The notes below the pieces were generated by a model, which saw nothing but the letters and a program-made list of their open reading frames with translations, made no database searches and had not been told where the DNA came from. From JAJYKN01 sp035516155 (GTDB lineage: Bacteria > Nitrospirota > UBA9217), in the NCBI GenBank assembly GCA_035516155.1, contig DATJAP010000036.1, positions 21,270 to 85,269 on the forward strand: DNA of 64,000 nucleotides, read 5' to 3'. Positions 25,279 through 34,440 of this stretch are shown piece by piece. How positions within the stretch are numbered: position 1 is the first letter of the stretch; each line of letters starts with the position of its first letter. The translations under genes were made by a program, and so were the position numbers.

Positions 25279-26196
25279 TTAGGGGATGACTTTGTTCAGC
25301 GGGTACTCCACGATACCAGAAGCTCCTCCTCGCTTGAGGCGGGGGATCAGGTTCCGCGCTTCTTTTTCATCCAATATCACTTCGAGACTCACCCATGCCG
25401 GGTCTGTCTGATGTGAAATCGTCGGCGCATGCATGGACGGAAGCAGGCCGCAGATCTCCTTCAGGCTTGCCTTCGGCGCGTTCATCTTGAGGCCCACCTT
25501 CTCCTCGGCGGAAAGCGCGCCCTGAAGCAGCATGGCCATGTTCTCGATCTTCTTCCGCTTCCAGGGGTCGTTCCAGGCCTTTTTATTTGCAATGAGCCTC
25601 GTCGTAGATTCGAGCATGACCTCGACGATCCGGAGCTTGTTCGCCTTGAGCGAGCTGCCGGTCTCCGTGAGCTCGACAATTGCGTCGGCAAGCCGCGGCG
25701 GTTTCACCTCTGTGGCGCCCCAGGAAAATTCAATGTCCGCAGTGACTCCCTGGGACTTCAGATAACGCGTGGTGTAGCCCACAAGCTCCGTGGCGATGCG
25801 CTTCCCCTTCAAGTCCTTGATGGATTTGATGGGCGAGTCTTCGGGCACAGCCACGACCCAGCGGACTGGGGTAAGACCGCCTTTCGCGTACCGGAGTTCG
25901 GCAACCTCGACTACATCGGCGTTCTGCTCGAGAATCCAGTCCTTGCCCGTGAGGCCCACATCGAAGATGCCGTGATCGACATAGCGCGCCATTTCCTGGG
26001 CCCGGACCAGCGTGCAATCGATATTTTGATCGTCGATGGTCGGGTAGTAGCTCCGTGAACTGACCTGGACACGGTATCCCGCCTTATTGAAGAGTTTGAA
26101 GGTGGATTCCTGCAGGCTCCCCTTGGGGAGGCCGAGCTTGAGCTTCTGTTTCGCAGGTTCTTTTTGAGTAACAGGCTTTTTTGATTTAACAGCCAT
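25279..26196 (-). CDS. hisG: ATP phosphoribosyltransferase HisG (long form)
   Basis: 305 residues, long form with a C-terminal ACT-like regulatory domain (about 225-300) and therefore independent of HisZ. LGLPKGSLQE near 21, VDHGIFDVGLTGKDW near 75, RIATELVGYTTRYL (PRPP region) near 133 and DAIVELTETGSSLKAN near 170 are characteristic. It makes phosphoribosyl-ATP, the first committed and histidine-inhibited step. A Lys-rich N-terminal extension of about 18 residues precedes the domain. GGAGATC precedes ATG 26196. Downstream of hisD, separated by 69 nt. Confidence 0.95.
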   Translation of the reverse strand: MAVKSKKPVTQKEPAKQKLKLGLPKGSLQESTFKLFNKAGYRVQVSSRSYYPTIDDQNIDCTLVRAQEMARYVDHGIFDVGLTGKDWILEQNADVVEVAELRYAKGGLTPVRWVVAVPEDSPIKSIKDLKGKRIATELVGYTTRYLKSQGVTADIEFSWGATEVKPPRLADAIVELTETGSSLKANKLRIVEVMLESTTRLIANKKAWNDPWKRKKIENMAMLLQGALSAEEKVGLKMNAPKASLKEICGLLPSMHAPTISHQTDPAWVSLEVILDEKEARNLIPRLKRGGASGIVEYPLNKVIP

Positions 26197-26265
26197 CTGA
26201 TCTCCTTCCTGTGCAAGAGGCCAGGAAGATGTCTTTCGACTCTCGCCGGCTTCCGGTTTCTAATG

Positions 26266-27558
26266 TTAGTACGTTTTCATCCTCACCCGGATTGTATTTC
26301 CGTGCGCTTCAAGGCCTTCGACGTCCGCGATCTGCTGAACCGCTTCCCCGACTTTATCGAGCCCTTCCTTCGTATAAAAGAGCAGGCTGGACTTTTTCAT
26401 GAAACTATCCGTTGAAAGCGGGGAGAAGAACCGGGCCGTGCCGCCCGTGGGCAGCACATGGTTCGGTCCCGCGATATAGTCGCCGACGGATTCCGGTGTA
26501 TAGTGACCGAGGAAAATGGCGCCCGCGTTCTTGACGAGCGCCAGAAGTTCAAAGGGCTTCTCAACGGCAAGTTCGAGGTGCTCGGGCGCGATGGAGTTCG
26601 AGATCGCGGCCGCGTCCTGGAGGCCTGCGGTAAGGACGATGGCGCCGAAACGGTCAATGGCTTTGCGGGCGATCTCTTTGCGCGTGAGGTTTGCGAGCTG
26701 TCTCTCAACTTCGGCGACAACCCGTTCCGCGAGCGCCCGCGACGTCGTAATGAGGATGGAGGAAGCAAGCTCATCGTGCTCGGCCTGCGAGAGAAGGTCG
26801 GCTGCCACAAAAGTCGGATTCGCGGAATCGTCTGCGATGACCAGGATTTCGCTCGGCCCGGCGATCATATCGATGTCGACTTGGCCGAACACGGAGCGTT
26901 TGGCAGTGGCGACGTAGATGTTGCCCGGCCCCACGATTTTGTCGACCTTCGGGATTGTTGCGGTGCCGTATGCCATGGCAGCCACTGCCTGTGCACCGCC
27001 GATCCGGTATATTTCATCGACGCCAGCGATGTCCGCGGCAATGAGAATGTAGGGATTCAGCACGCCGCTGGGCGCGGGCGAGCACATCACGAGCTGTTCC
27101 ACCCCGGCGACTCTGGCGGGAATGGCATTCATGAGCACCGACGACGGATAGCATGCCTTGCCGCCGGGGACGTATACGCCCACGCTCCGGATCGGCCTGG
27201 CAAGCTGCCCAAGGATCACACCGTCCGCTTCCTGGCTGACCCAGGAACTGATTTTCTGCTTCTCATGGAAGGCCTGAATATTCCGGGCGGCGAGCTTGAG
27301 GGCATCCACGTTCTTCAGTTCGATGCGGCTGTATGCATCCTTGATCTCCTCGGCGGAGATCCTCATTTCCTTAAGTGTCAGCTTTACCTTGTCAAATTTT
27401 TCTGTGTACGCGAGAATGGCCGGGTCACCTTCCTTGCGGACACGATCCACGACCTCCTCCACGGCCGCGGCCACTTCTTCTGTTGCTGTCTCGCCGCGGT
27501 TGATGATTCGCTTGAGTTCGGATACGACATCTTTCTGCTGTGAATCGATGATTTTCAT
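26266..27558 (-). CDS. hisD: Histidinol dehydrogenase HisD
   Basis: 430 residues, full length. Signature IAGPSEILVIADDSANP is present, as are VPGGKACYPSSVLMNAIPA, the zinc-site residues in DLLSQAEHDELASS, and the late TGGTARFFSPLSTDSFMK. It oxidises histidinol to histidine in two NAD-dependent steps. It lies between murA and hisG; hisG more often comes first in related clusters. Confidence 0.97.
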   Translation of the reverse strand: MKIIDSQQKDVVSELKRIINRGETATEEVAAAVEEVVDRVRKEGDPAILAYTEKFDKVKLTLKEMRISAEEIKDAYSRIELKNVDALKLAARNIQAFHEKQKISSWVSQEADGVILGQLARPIRSVGVYVPGGKACYPSSVLMNAIPARVAGVEQLVMCSPAPSGVLNPYILIAADIAGVDEIYRIGGAQAVAAMAYGTATIPKVDKIVGPGNIYVATAKRSVFGQVDIDMIAGPSEILVIADDSANPTFVAADLLSQAEHDELASSILITTSRALAERVVAEVERQLANLTRKEIARKAIDRFGAIVLTAGLQDAAAISNSIAPEHLELAVEKPFELLALVKNAGAIFLGHYTPESVGDYIAGPNHVLPTGGTARFFSPLSTDSFMKKSSLLFYTKEGLDKVGEAVQQIADVEGLEAHGNTIRVRMKTY

Positions 27559-27653
27559 GAACTACCTCAGTTTTAACATCCGCGAATGAGCATGGTCCAA
27601 TGCAGAGCCTTCTCCGTGTCCGTCGTCAGTTGCCCGCTCGTTGCAAATTCATC

Positions 27654-28901
27654 CTAAACTCTCTTTATGTCTGCTCCCAGCGCCGAGAGCTTCTGTTCGA
27701 TGTTTTCGTATCCCCGGTCAAGGTGATAGATGCGCGATATCACGGTCTGGCCCTCCGCCGCCAAGCCAGCGAGGATGAGCGACGCGCTCGCGCGCAGGTC
27801 CGTGGCCATCACGGGGGCGGCAGATAGTTTGCTTATGCCCTTGACGATGGCTGTTCGGCCGTCGGTTTCGATGTTTGCTCCCATGCGCCGGAGCTCTGCT
27901 ACGTGGGTAAAGCGGTTTTCGAAGATGGTCTCATTGATGACGCTCGTGCCGTTGGCGAGGGTCATGAGGCTCATGATCTGGGCCTGCATATCCGTGGGAA
28001 AGCCGGGATATTCCAATGTTTTGATGTTTACCGGCCTGATTTTTTCGCCCCCGGTCACCCAGATCGTTCCTTCATCGGTCCTGATCTTGGCTCCCGACTC
28101 GCTGACTTTTGAGAGCACCGCATCGAGGTGCGCTGGAAAGCACTTTCTGATGGTGACGGAGCCACCGGTGATCGCCGCTGCGATTACGAAGGTACCGGTC
28201 TCAATACGGTCGGGCATGACGGTGTATTGCAAAGGTTTCAGGCTGTCGACACCCTGGATCCTGATTACGTCGGTGCCCGCGCCCTCTATCTTCGCGCCCA
28301 TCCCGATCAGGGCGTTTGCCAGGTCTGTGATCTCGGGCTCCCGCGCGGCATTTTCGAGCATGCTCTCTCCCCGGGCGAGAGCAGCCGCCATCAGAACGTT
28401 CTCGGTGCCGGTGACGGTCACAGTATCGAAATATATGTGCGCCCCACGGAGCCGCTTTGCGCTCGCGACGACATAACCGTGTTCGATCGCGAGCGTAGCC
28501 CCGAGCTTTTCAAGGCCCATGAGATGCAGATTGATGGGCCGTGCGCCGATGGCACATCCGCCCGGCAGAGACACGCGGGCCTTTCCCATACGAGCGATGA
28601 GGGGACCCAGCACGAGTACCGATGCTCGCATGGTGCGTACCAGATCGTACGGCGCTTCGGGATTCGAGATGGCCGTGGAATCGACGTTGATGTCGTGATC
28701 CCTGCGCTCGAAGGATACACCCATGTTCTGCAGTATCCTGCCCAGGGTGGTCACATCGGCCAGGCGGGGAACGTTTGAGACGGTATGGGGGCCTTCGCAC
28801 AGGAGGGAGGCCGCAAGAATCGGTAGCGCGGCATTTTTTGCCCCGCTAATAGTGACCTCGCCGTTTAGTTTATTCCCCCCGGTAATTACGATGGTTTTCA
28901 T
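27654..28901 (-). CDS. murA: UDP-N-acetylglucosamine 1-carboxyvinyltransferase MurA
   Basis: 415 residues, an EPSP-synthase fold of two inside-out barrels. KLNGEVTISGAKNAALPILA near the start and the active-site cysteine in LPGGCAIGARPI near residue 115 are present, so the enzyme should be of the fosfomycin-sensitive type. It transfers enolpyruvate to UDP-GlcNAc, the first committed peptidoglycan step. ATG 28901 matches the family start; the open frame to 28958 adds an atypical Cys-rich stretch. No clear Shine-Dalgarno. Confidence 0.97.
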   Translation of the reverse strand: MKTIVITGGNKLNGEVTISGAKNAALPILAASLLCEGPHTVSNVPRLADVTTLGRILQNMGVSFERRDHDINVDSTAISNPEAPYDLVRTMRASVLVLGPLIARMGKARVSLPGGCAIGARPINLHLMGLEKLGATLAIEHGYVVASAKRLRGAHIYFDTVTVTGTENVLMAAALARGESMLENAAREPEITDLANALIGMGAKIEGAGTDVIRIQGVDSLKPLQYTVMPDRIETGTFVIAAAITGGSVTIRKCFPAHLDAVLSKVSESGAKIRTDEGTIWVTGGEKIRPVNIKTLEYPGFPTDMQAQIMSLMTLANGTSVINETIFENRFTHVAELRRMGANIETDGRTAIVKGISKLSAAPVMATDLRASASLILAGLAAEGQTVISRIYHLDRGYENIEQKLSALGADIKRV

Positions 28902-28982
28902 AATAGTGACGGGATCTGGATGACAGCCACCAGAAAGCGGACAGGCGCAACAGTGCAACCTGATGGCTGACTGTCCATGAGC

Positions 28983-29846
28983 TCATTTTCTCCTTGCTGC
29001 TATGACTCTTTCTATCCCTGCCAGGTCACGCAGTATTTCAAAAGACCGATATCGTCCCACCTTTTTCAGATAGTTCGCAAGTATTTCCGCCTGACCGATT
29101 CCCATCTCCATGATGAGCAACCCATTGCTCGTCAGATAACGGACAGCCGCGTTTATGATCCTCTGATGGATGTCCGTTCCTTCCGGTCCTCCGAAGAGAG
29201 CCAGGGCCGGCTCGTAATCCTTGACCTCCGGCTGGAGTGCGGGGTAATCACCCGACCGCACATAAGGCGGATTCGAGACAATGATATCAACCTGACCGTC
29301 AATGTCAAGCGATTCCAGCGGTGCGGTCAGGTCGCCTTCCATAAACAGGATGCGGTCTAGGACCCCGTGACTGCTGGCATTCTCCCGGGCGACTGCAATC
29401 GCTCCAGGAGATTTGTCGGTCGCGATGATCCGGGCCGCCGGCAGCTCGCTCGCCAAAACCGTGGCAATACAGCCTGAGCCAGTGCAGAGGTCGATAAGAG
29501 TGCATGCTTTGTTCCTGTCCTGAACGCTGTTCAAAACGGTCTCAATGATAAGCTCGGTCTCCGGCCTCGGGATAAGCACCTCGGGAGACACGGCGAACTC
29601 AAGTCCCCAGAATTCCTGCTTCCCTGTTATATATTGCAATGGTTCGCGCTTCGCTCTGCGTTCGACTGCCTGTTCGAAAATGCCGCGAGGTTCCTCGTCG
29701 AGCCTGTCGTGAAAATGAGCCAGAAGCCATGCCCGGTCTCTCTTCAGCGCATGGCGGAGCAGCACCTCGGCATCAAGCCTCGGCGTGCCGATGCCAGCTG
29801 CGATGAATCTGGTTGCCGCGTTGTTTATTGCTTCAGCGAGAGTCAT
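28983..29846 (-). CDS. prmC: Release-factor glutamine methyltransferase PrmC
   Basis: 287 residues. An N-terminal helical domain (1-80), then an AdoMet Rossmann domain with PRPETELIIE, DLCTGSGCIA (AdoMet loop) and the substrate motif VSNPPYVRSGD. It methylates the glutamine of the GGQ motif in RF1 and RF2. The frame is open to 30122, but MTLAEAINNA fits the family N-terminus. No ribosome site is evident. It follows prfA in the usual order, but with an unusual 566-nt gap. Confidence 0.94.
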   Translation of the reverse strand: MTLAEAINNAATRFIAAGIGTPRLDAEVLLRHALKRDRAWLLAHFHDRLDEEPRGIFEQAVERRAKREPLQYITGKQEFWGLEFAVSPEVLIPRPETELIIETVLNSVQDRNKACTLIDLCTGSGCIATVLASELPAARIIATDKSPGAIAVARENASSHGVLDRILFMEGDLTAPLESLDIDGQVDIIVSNPPYVRSGDYPALQPEVKDYEPALALFGGPEGTDIHQRIINAAVRYLTSNGLLIMEMGIGQAEILANYLKKVGRYRSFEILRDLAGIERVIAARRK

Positions 29847-30412
29847 CGAACGCGCTACCGACGGCTTTGTGAAAAGCCGGAGACTCTTTTTACGGTGTCT
29901 TTTCGATTGTCCGGAATCGTTCCTTTTCAGCATTTTTTCGGCAAGATGATTTCCCTCAAGCGCGAAAGACGACTTTTTGCGATTGAACCAACAGGGGGAC
30001 GTGAATTTTTTAAGCGTAACGCAGACATCGTACCAGCAGAAAGTTCCAAATCGCCGCGCAATGTACGAATGCCCGAATTTGCCGCGAAGGTCTGCTTCCC
30101 CAAGAAAATAGTTTACAACCACCTCTGCAGCAAGCCCCTGGTTTGAACCAGGGGGACGAATGCAGAAACGTTGCGGCCACTGGACAACTATTTACTTACG
30201 GGCGAGATCAGTGTTCCAACACGAAGCAGGGAATGGCCGAATCATCCTGGCCAGATTCAGTCTCGCACAATGCAGCAGCGCGAGGCGGTGACAGCGTTGT
30301 TTGCCCGTTAAAGACGGATCAACAGCAACCGAGATTGGCTACTCCTTTTTCGGCGCCAAGGAAATTGCTGGCACTGCCGTTAGAACCCCCTGGCGTTAGC
30401 CCTGGGGAGTGC
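29847..30412. other. 566-nt gap between prfA and prmC with an imperfect direct repeat
   Basis: No gene recognised. ttgaaccaacagggggacg (from 29983) and ttgaaccagggggacg (from 30143) are near copies about 160 nt apart. The second overlaps a palindrome, cccctggtt / aaccagggg (30135-30143, 30146-30154). They could be remnants of a REP-like or small mobile element; this is an inference. Confidence 0.4.
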
Positions 30413-31480
30413 TCAGAGGTTTTTTAGCCGCTCGGCATTGTCCGCTGCAGTGAGGCCGTCGATAAACTCGTCGATATCTCCATCCATCACCGCGTCGATC
30501 TTGTAGAGTGAAATTCCGACCCGATGGTCTGTTACTCTGCTCTGGGGAAAGTTATACGTCCTGATCTTTTCACTGCGGTCGCCGGTGCCGACCTGCGATT
30601 TGCGAGCCGCGGCCTCCTCTGCTTCCCTCTTTTCCCGCTCTTTTTCCAGCAGGCGGGACTTGAGGATCTTCATGGCTTTCTCCCGGTTTTTGAGCTGCGA
30701 CCGCTCATCCTGGCATGCCACCACCTCGCCGGTCGGCAGGTGGGTGATGCGGACAGCCGAGTAAGTCGTGTTCACGCTCTGGCCGCCAGGTCCCGAAGAA
30801 CAGTACGTATCGATGCGAAGGTCCTTCTGCTCAATCTGGACGTCTACGTCCTCGGCTTCGGGAATCACCGCCACGGTGACTGTTGATGTGTGGATCCGGC
30901 CGCTTGCTTCCGTGGCCGGGACCCGCTGCACGCGGTGTACCCCGCTTTCGTACTTGAGCCTGCTGAATACGCCCTTGCCCTGGATCTGGGCGATGACTTC
31001 TTTTGCCCCGCCGACACCCGTGGTGCTCATGTCAAGCAGCGTAACCTTCCAGCGCTTCTTTTCAGCATAGCGAGAGTACATGCGGAAAAGCTCGGCCGCA
31101 AACAGCCCCGCCTCGTCGCCGCCCGCTCCGGCACGGATTTCAAGAAAGACGTTTTTTTCATCACGCGGGTCACGGGGGACGAGCATGATCCGGAGCTGCT
31201 GATCCATCTGTTCAATCCGTGGCCGAAGGTCCTTCAGCTCTGCTTCGGCCATCGTTCGCAGCTCTGGATCAGCCTGTTTGTCCTGGGTGATTTCCTCCAC
31301 CTCTCTGAGCTGTTTTTGCAGGTTCTGAAAGGCGCGATACTTGTTCACCACATCCTCGATCTCGGACCGCTCCTTTGAATACTTCTGGTACTGCTGGTGG
31401 TCGGAGGCGACAACAGGATCGGACAGGAGTCTCGTCAGTTCGTCATATTTTTCTGCGACTGCGTCTAGTTTGCTCAGCAT
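30413..31480 (-). CDS. prfA: Peptide chain release factor 1
   Basis: 355 residues. GGQ motif in SSGPGGQSVNTTYSAV near residue 225; the codon-reading tripeptide is PAT (RVPATEASGR), the P-x-T form that marks RF1 (UAA/UAG). An N-terminal coiled coil is followed by EIRAGAGGDEAGLFA. It terminates translation and is the substrate of PrmC. There is a DUF1385 terminator upstream, so it needs its own promoter, and a -10 lies 7 nt before the ATG. No Shine-Dalgarno is present. Confidence 0.97.
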   Translation of the reverse strand: MLSKLDAVAEKYDELTRLLSDPVVASDHQQYQKYSKERSEIEDVVNKYRAFQNLQKQLREVEEITQDKQADPELRTMAEAELKDLRPRIEQMDQQLRIMLVPRDPRDEKNVFLEIRAGAGGDEAGLFAAELFRMYSRYAEKKRWKVTLLDMSTTGVGGAKEVIAQIQGKGVFSRLKYESGVHRVQRVPATEASGRIHTSTVTVAVIPEAEDVDVQIEQKDLRIDTYCSSGPGGQSVNTTYSAVRITHLPTGEVVACQDERSQLKNREKAMKILKSRLLEKEREKREAEEAAARKSQVGTGDRSEKIRTYNFPQSRVTDHRVGISLYKIDAVMDGDIDEFIDGLTAADNAERLKNL

Positions 31481-31487
31481 AAGTCAG

Positions 31488-31496
31488 ATTATTCCA
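31488..31496 (-). promoter_or_regulatory. Extended -10 in front of prfA, predicting a leaderless mRNA
   Basis: Minus-strand TGG-AATAAT with 7 nt to the prfA ATG. The -35 is poor (A-rich). It lies directly downstream of the terminator of the preceding gene. Confidence 0.4.
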
Positions 31497-31519
31497 CCGC
31501 AAAGGCATGTTTTTTTAGC

Positions 31520-31546
31520 AATAAAAAACCCCGCTTCAGCGGGGTT
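31520..31546 (-). terminator. Rho-independent terminator overlapping the DUF1385 stop codon
   Basis: 8-bp stem aaccccgc / gcggggtt (31527-31534, 31539-31546) with loop ttca, followed on the minus strand by TTTTTT. The stop codon at 31536-31538 is in the loop. Confidence 0.85.
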
Positions 31547-32429
31547 CCATCGCAAGGGCTTCCTTGAGGGACCTGATGGCTACCTCAATTTGATCGTCAG
31601 ATGGATCCCTCGTCGTAAGTCGCTGGAGCCAGAGACCCGGTCTCATAAGGCCGCTGATGAGAGGATTTTGGCATTTCTTCGCGCTGTACTTGATAAATTC
31701 GTATCCCAGCCCGGCGATCACGGGGAGCAACACGATCCGGGAAAGCCCCTTTGCCCAGAGGGGCCAGGTGCCCGGGATGAGTGAAAAAACGAGAATGGAC
31801 AGCGCAATGACCGCTATGAGAAAGCTTGTTCCGCAGCGGGGGTGGATGCGGGAATAGCGTCTTGCATTCTCAACCGTGAGCTCCACGCCGGCTTCATGGG
31901 CAGCAATGGATTTATGTTCCGCTCCGTGGTATTCGAAGACTCTCCGGATGTCTTTCATAAACGAGATGCCCGACACATAGCCGAGAAACAGCGCCACGCG
32001 GAGCACGCCGTCCGTTAGATTGAACACAACGCTGCTTCGGGTGACGGCATCGTATTTCATGCCGAGCAGGTTGGTGATGAGGAGGGGCAACGCCAGGAAG
32101 AGACCGAGCGAAAACACGACTGCCACGATCATGGTTCCCGCCATTGCGAGTGGGCTGATCTCCTCTTTCTTTCCGTCCTCATTTTCAAGCGCCTCGCTCG
32201 CAGAGAAATTGAGGGCTCTGATTCCGAGCCACAGCGCTTCGAAGAGGGTGACCGATCCCCGGATGATCTTCTTCTTAAACAGGGGATACCGTTCCCCGAT
32301 GGGAAGAATCGTTTCCTTCAGGATGGCGATTTCGGCGCCGGGCTTTCCCCCCTTGCGCACTGCCACGGTAAAGGCATGGGGCGAGCGCATCATGACACCC
32401 TCGAGCACAGCTTGACCGCCTATGTTCAT
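31536..32429 (-). CDS. DUF1385 (YqhQ-like) membrane protein
   Basis: 297 residues. The opening MNIGGQAVLEGVMMRSP is the family signature. The middle has about four to five membrane helices (about 95-125, 135-155, 200-235), with a conserved EYHGAEHKSIAAHE and RIHPRCGTSFL between them. Function is unknown; in several phyla the gene sits between rpmE and prfA, as here. ATG 32429 is chosen over TTG 32441. Its last codons lie in a terminator hairpin. Confidence 0.88.
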   Translation of the reverse strand: MNIGGQAVLEGVMMRSPHAFTVAVRKGGKPGAEIAILKETILPIGERYPLFKKKIIRGSVTLFEALWLGIRALNFSASEALENEDGKKEEISPLAMAGTMIVAVVFSLGLFLALPLLITNLLGMKYDAVTRSSVVFNLTDGVLRVALFLGYVSGISFMKDIRRVFEYHGAEHKSIAAHEAGVELTVENARRYSRIHPRCGTSFLIAVIALSILVFSLIPGTWPLWAKGLSRIVLLPVIAGLGYEFIKYSAKKCQNPLISGLMRPGLWLQRLTTRDPSDDQIEVAIRSLKEALAMEPR

Positions 32430-32506
32430 GCTTTCTGGCAAATAGGAGCCCTCGCGAGCGGCGCAAGCAGCAAGACAATCGGACCCTGCTGCATGACCCT
32501 TCCGGG

Positions 32507-32707
32507 TTACGCCTTTTTGTATTTTTTCCGGAATTTGTCTACGCGGCCTTCGGTATCGATGAGCTTCTGCTTACCGGTATAGAAGGGATGGCAGTTCGAG
32601 CAGATGTCGAGCTTCACGTTCTCCTTGGTGGACCGGGTCTGGAACGCTTCACCGCAGGCGCAGTGAATCGTCGTCACCTTATAGTCGGGATGAATGCCCT
32701 CTTTCAT
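32507..32707 (-). CDS. rpmE: 50S ribosomal protein L31
   Basis: 66 residues. Begins MKEGIHPDYK; HCACG and CSNCHPFYTGKQKL supply the zinc cysteines, so this is the zinc-containing (C+) type. Ends RVDKFRKKYKK. GGAGATC precedes ATG 32707. It follows rho by 108 nt, a common arrangement. Confidence 0.96.
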   Translation of the reverse strand: MKEGIHPDYKVTTIHCACGEAFQTRSTKENVKLDICSNCHPFYTGKQKLIDTEGRVDKFRKKYKKA

Positions 32708-32815
32708 TGTTCTGATCTCCTTCTCTTGGAAAAGCCAAGCCACAGCGGCTGGCTGTGGCTTGTGCGGTTGAGGTCGAAATAATATACCAAACTGCGCAAA
32801 AATACAAGTGAAAAA

Positions 32816-34063
32816 TTACTTATTCATCGCATCAAGAAAGTCCCGGTTCGTTTTCGCCTGTTTGAGCTTTTCGAGCAGGAATTCCATGCTTTCGACGGTG
32901 GAAAGGGGGTTCAGAACCTTGCGGAGGATCCACATGCGGTTCAGATCGTCCTTGTCCACGAGCAGTTCTTCCTTGCGTGTGCCCGAGGCGTTGATGTCGA
33001 TGGCCGGGAACACGCGTTTGTCCACCAGTTTCCGGTCGAGATGGAGCTCCATGTTCCCCGTTCCCTTGAATTCCTCGAAGATCACATCGTCCATGCGGCT
33101 GCCGGTGTCCACGAGCGCGGTCGCGAGAATCGTCAGACTGCCGCCGTCTTCGATGCTGCGGGCGGCACCGAAGAACCGCTTCGGACGCTGGAGTGCGTTG
33201 GCATCCAGGCCGCCGGAGAGGACCTTGCCGGAAGCAGGGATGATTGCGTTGTGTGCGCGTGCCAGGCGGGTGATGCTGTCCAGAAGGATGACGACGTCTT
33301 TTTTATGCTCCACCAGGCGCTTTGCCCGCTCGCTCACCATGTCGGCCACCTGGACATGCCTTTGCGGCGGTTCATCGAACGTAGAGCTGATGATCTCGGC
33401 CTTGACCTGACGCTGCCAGTCCGTGACTTCCTCCGGCCGTTCGTCGATCAGAAGCACGATGAGCTTGAGGTCGGGATGATTCTTCAGGATGGCCTTGGCA
33501 ATAGCCTGGAGCAGCATGGTTTTGCCGGTCCGCGGCGGCGCCACGATCATGCCACGCTGTCCCATGCCGATGGGGGTAACGAGGTCCATGGCGCGGGTAG
33601 TATAGTCGGTCGGTGAATGTTCAAGCTTGATTTTCTTGATCGGGTAGTAGGGGGTGAGGTTATCGAAAAGTATCTTGGACCGCGATATTTCAGGGTCCTC
33701 GTAATTGATTGCATCGACTTTGAGCAAAGCGAAATAGCGTTCGCCTTCCTTCGGGGGCCGTATCTGGCCGGAGACCGTGTCTCCGGTGCGGATGTTGAAC
33801 CGCCGGATCTGCGAGGGAGACACATAGATATCATCCGGTCCGGGGAGGTAATTGTAGTCCGGAGCCCGGAGGAAACCGAAGCCATCGGGAAGGATCTCGA
33901 GCACACCCTCGCCGAAGATCATGCCGTTCTTCTCGGTCTGGGCCTGGAGAATGGCGAAGATCAGCTCCTGCTTGCGCATGCCACTGACGCCTTCGACCTT
34001 CAGCTCGTCCGCCATGGTGGTGAGTTCGGCGATATTCTTTCCTTTAAGTTCTACCAAGTTCAT
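32816..34063 (-). CDS. rho: Transcription termination factor Rho
   Basis: 415 residues. Rho_N (1-45), the CSD-type RNA-binding domain with GVLEILPDGFGFLR and DDIYVSPSQIRRF, then the RecA-type ATPase: Walker A APPRTGKT, Walker B VVILLDSITRLARAHN, Q-loop LSGGLDANAL and R-loop GTGNMELHLDR. A hexameric RNA translocase and terminator. No large insertion. The GAGGAG ribosome site is partly inside a CCTCGG / CCGAGG inverted repeat (34073-34085). Long C-rich leader upstream. Confidence 0.97.
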   Translation of the reverse strand: MNLVELKGKNIAELTTMADELKVEGVSGMRKQELIFAILQAQTEKNGMIFGEGVLEILPDGFGFLRAPDYNYLPGPDDIYVSPSQIRRFNIRTGDTVSGQIRPPKEGERYFALLKVDAINYEDPEISRSKILFDNLTPYYPIKKIKLEHSPTDYTTRAMDLVTPIGMGQRGMIVAPPRTGKTMLLQAIAKAILKNHPDLKLIVLLIDERPEEVTDWQRQVKAEIISSTFDEPPQRHVQVADMVSERAKRLVEHKKDVVILLDSITRLARAHNAIIPASGKVLSGGLDANALQRPKRFFGAARSIEDGGSLTILATALVDTGSRMDDVIFEEFKGTGNMELHLDRKLVDKRVFPAIDINASGTRKEELLVDKDDLNRMWILRKVLNPLSTVESMEFLLEKLKQAKTNRDFLDAMNK

Positions 34064-34440
34064 GAGTTTGCTCCTCGGCCCGAGGCCTTATTTGGACGGA
34101 TGGGATTCATACCGTTAGTGGGGAAGTGATTGTGGTGTAAACAGCTCCTGCAGTCGTGTGGTTAGAGAAATCATGCTTAATCGCAATATTGATAATGGCT
34201 TAAATAGGCGAGTGTTTTCTCGGGTCGTCGGTTTGCGCGGTTATCGTGATTAAATGAAGTTACGTAAACAGCGGCGGCCGGTAGCGAGTTGTTTCCGGGT
34301 GATATTGTTTTCCTGTTTGGTTGAGAAATCCGTGTTTGTTTACCTGACTTTTACTGCTCTACTGTGCTGGGTTTGAAAACTTAAGGGGTTTTTGGTTAGG
34401 CCTGCACGTTGATGAATTGAAAAAAATATACCGCAGAAAT
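34064..34440 (-). promoter_or_regulatory. Putative rho leader with rut-like composition
   Basis: A non-coding stretch that is A+T-rich compared with its surroundings. Read on the rho sense strand, 34440 to 34141 has roughly 80 C against 50 G by hand count, with many YC steps. Such C-over-G, weakly structured RNA is what Rho binds; E. coli rho is autoregulated through its leader. No promoter was pinned down. Confidence 0.45.
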
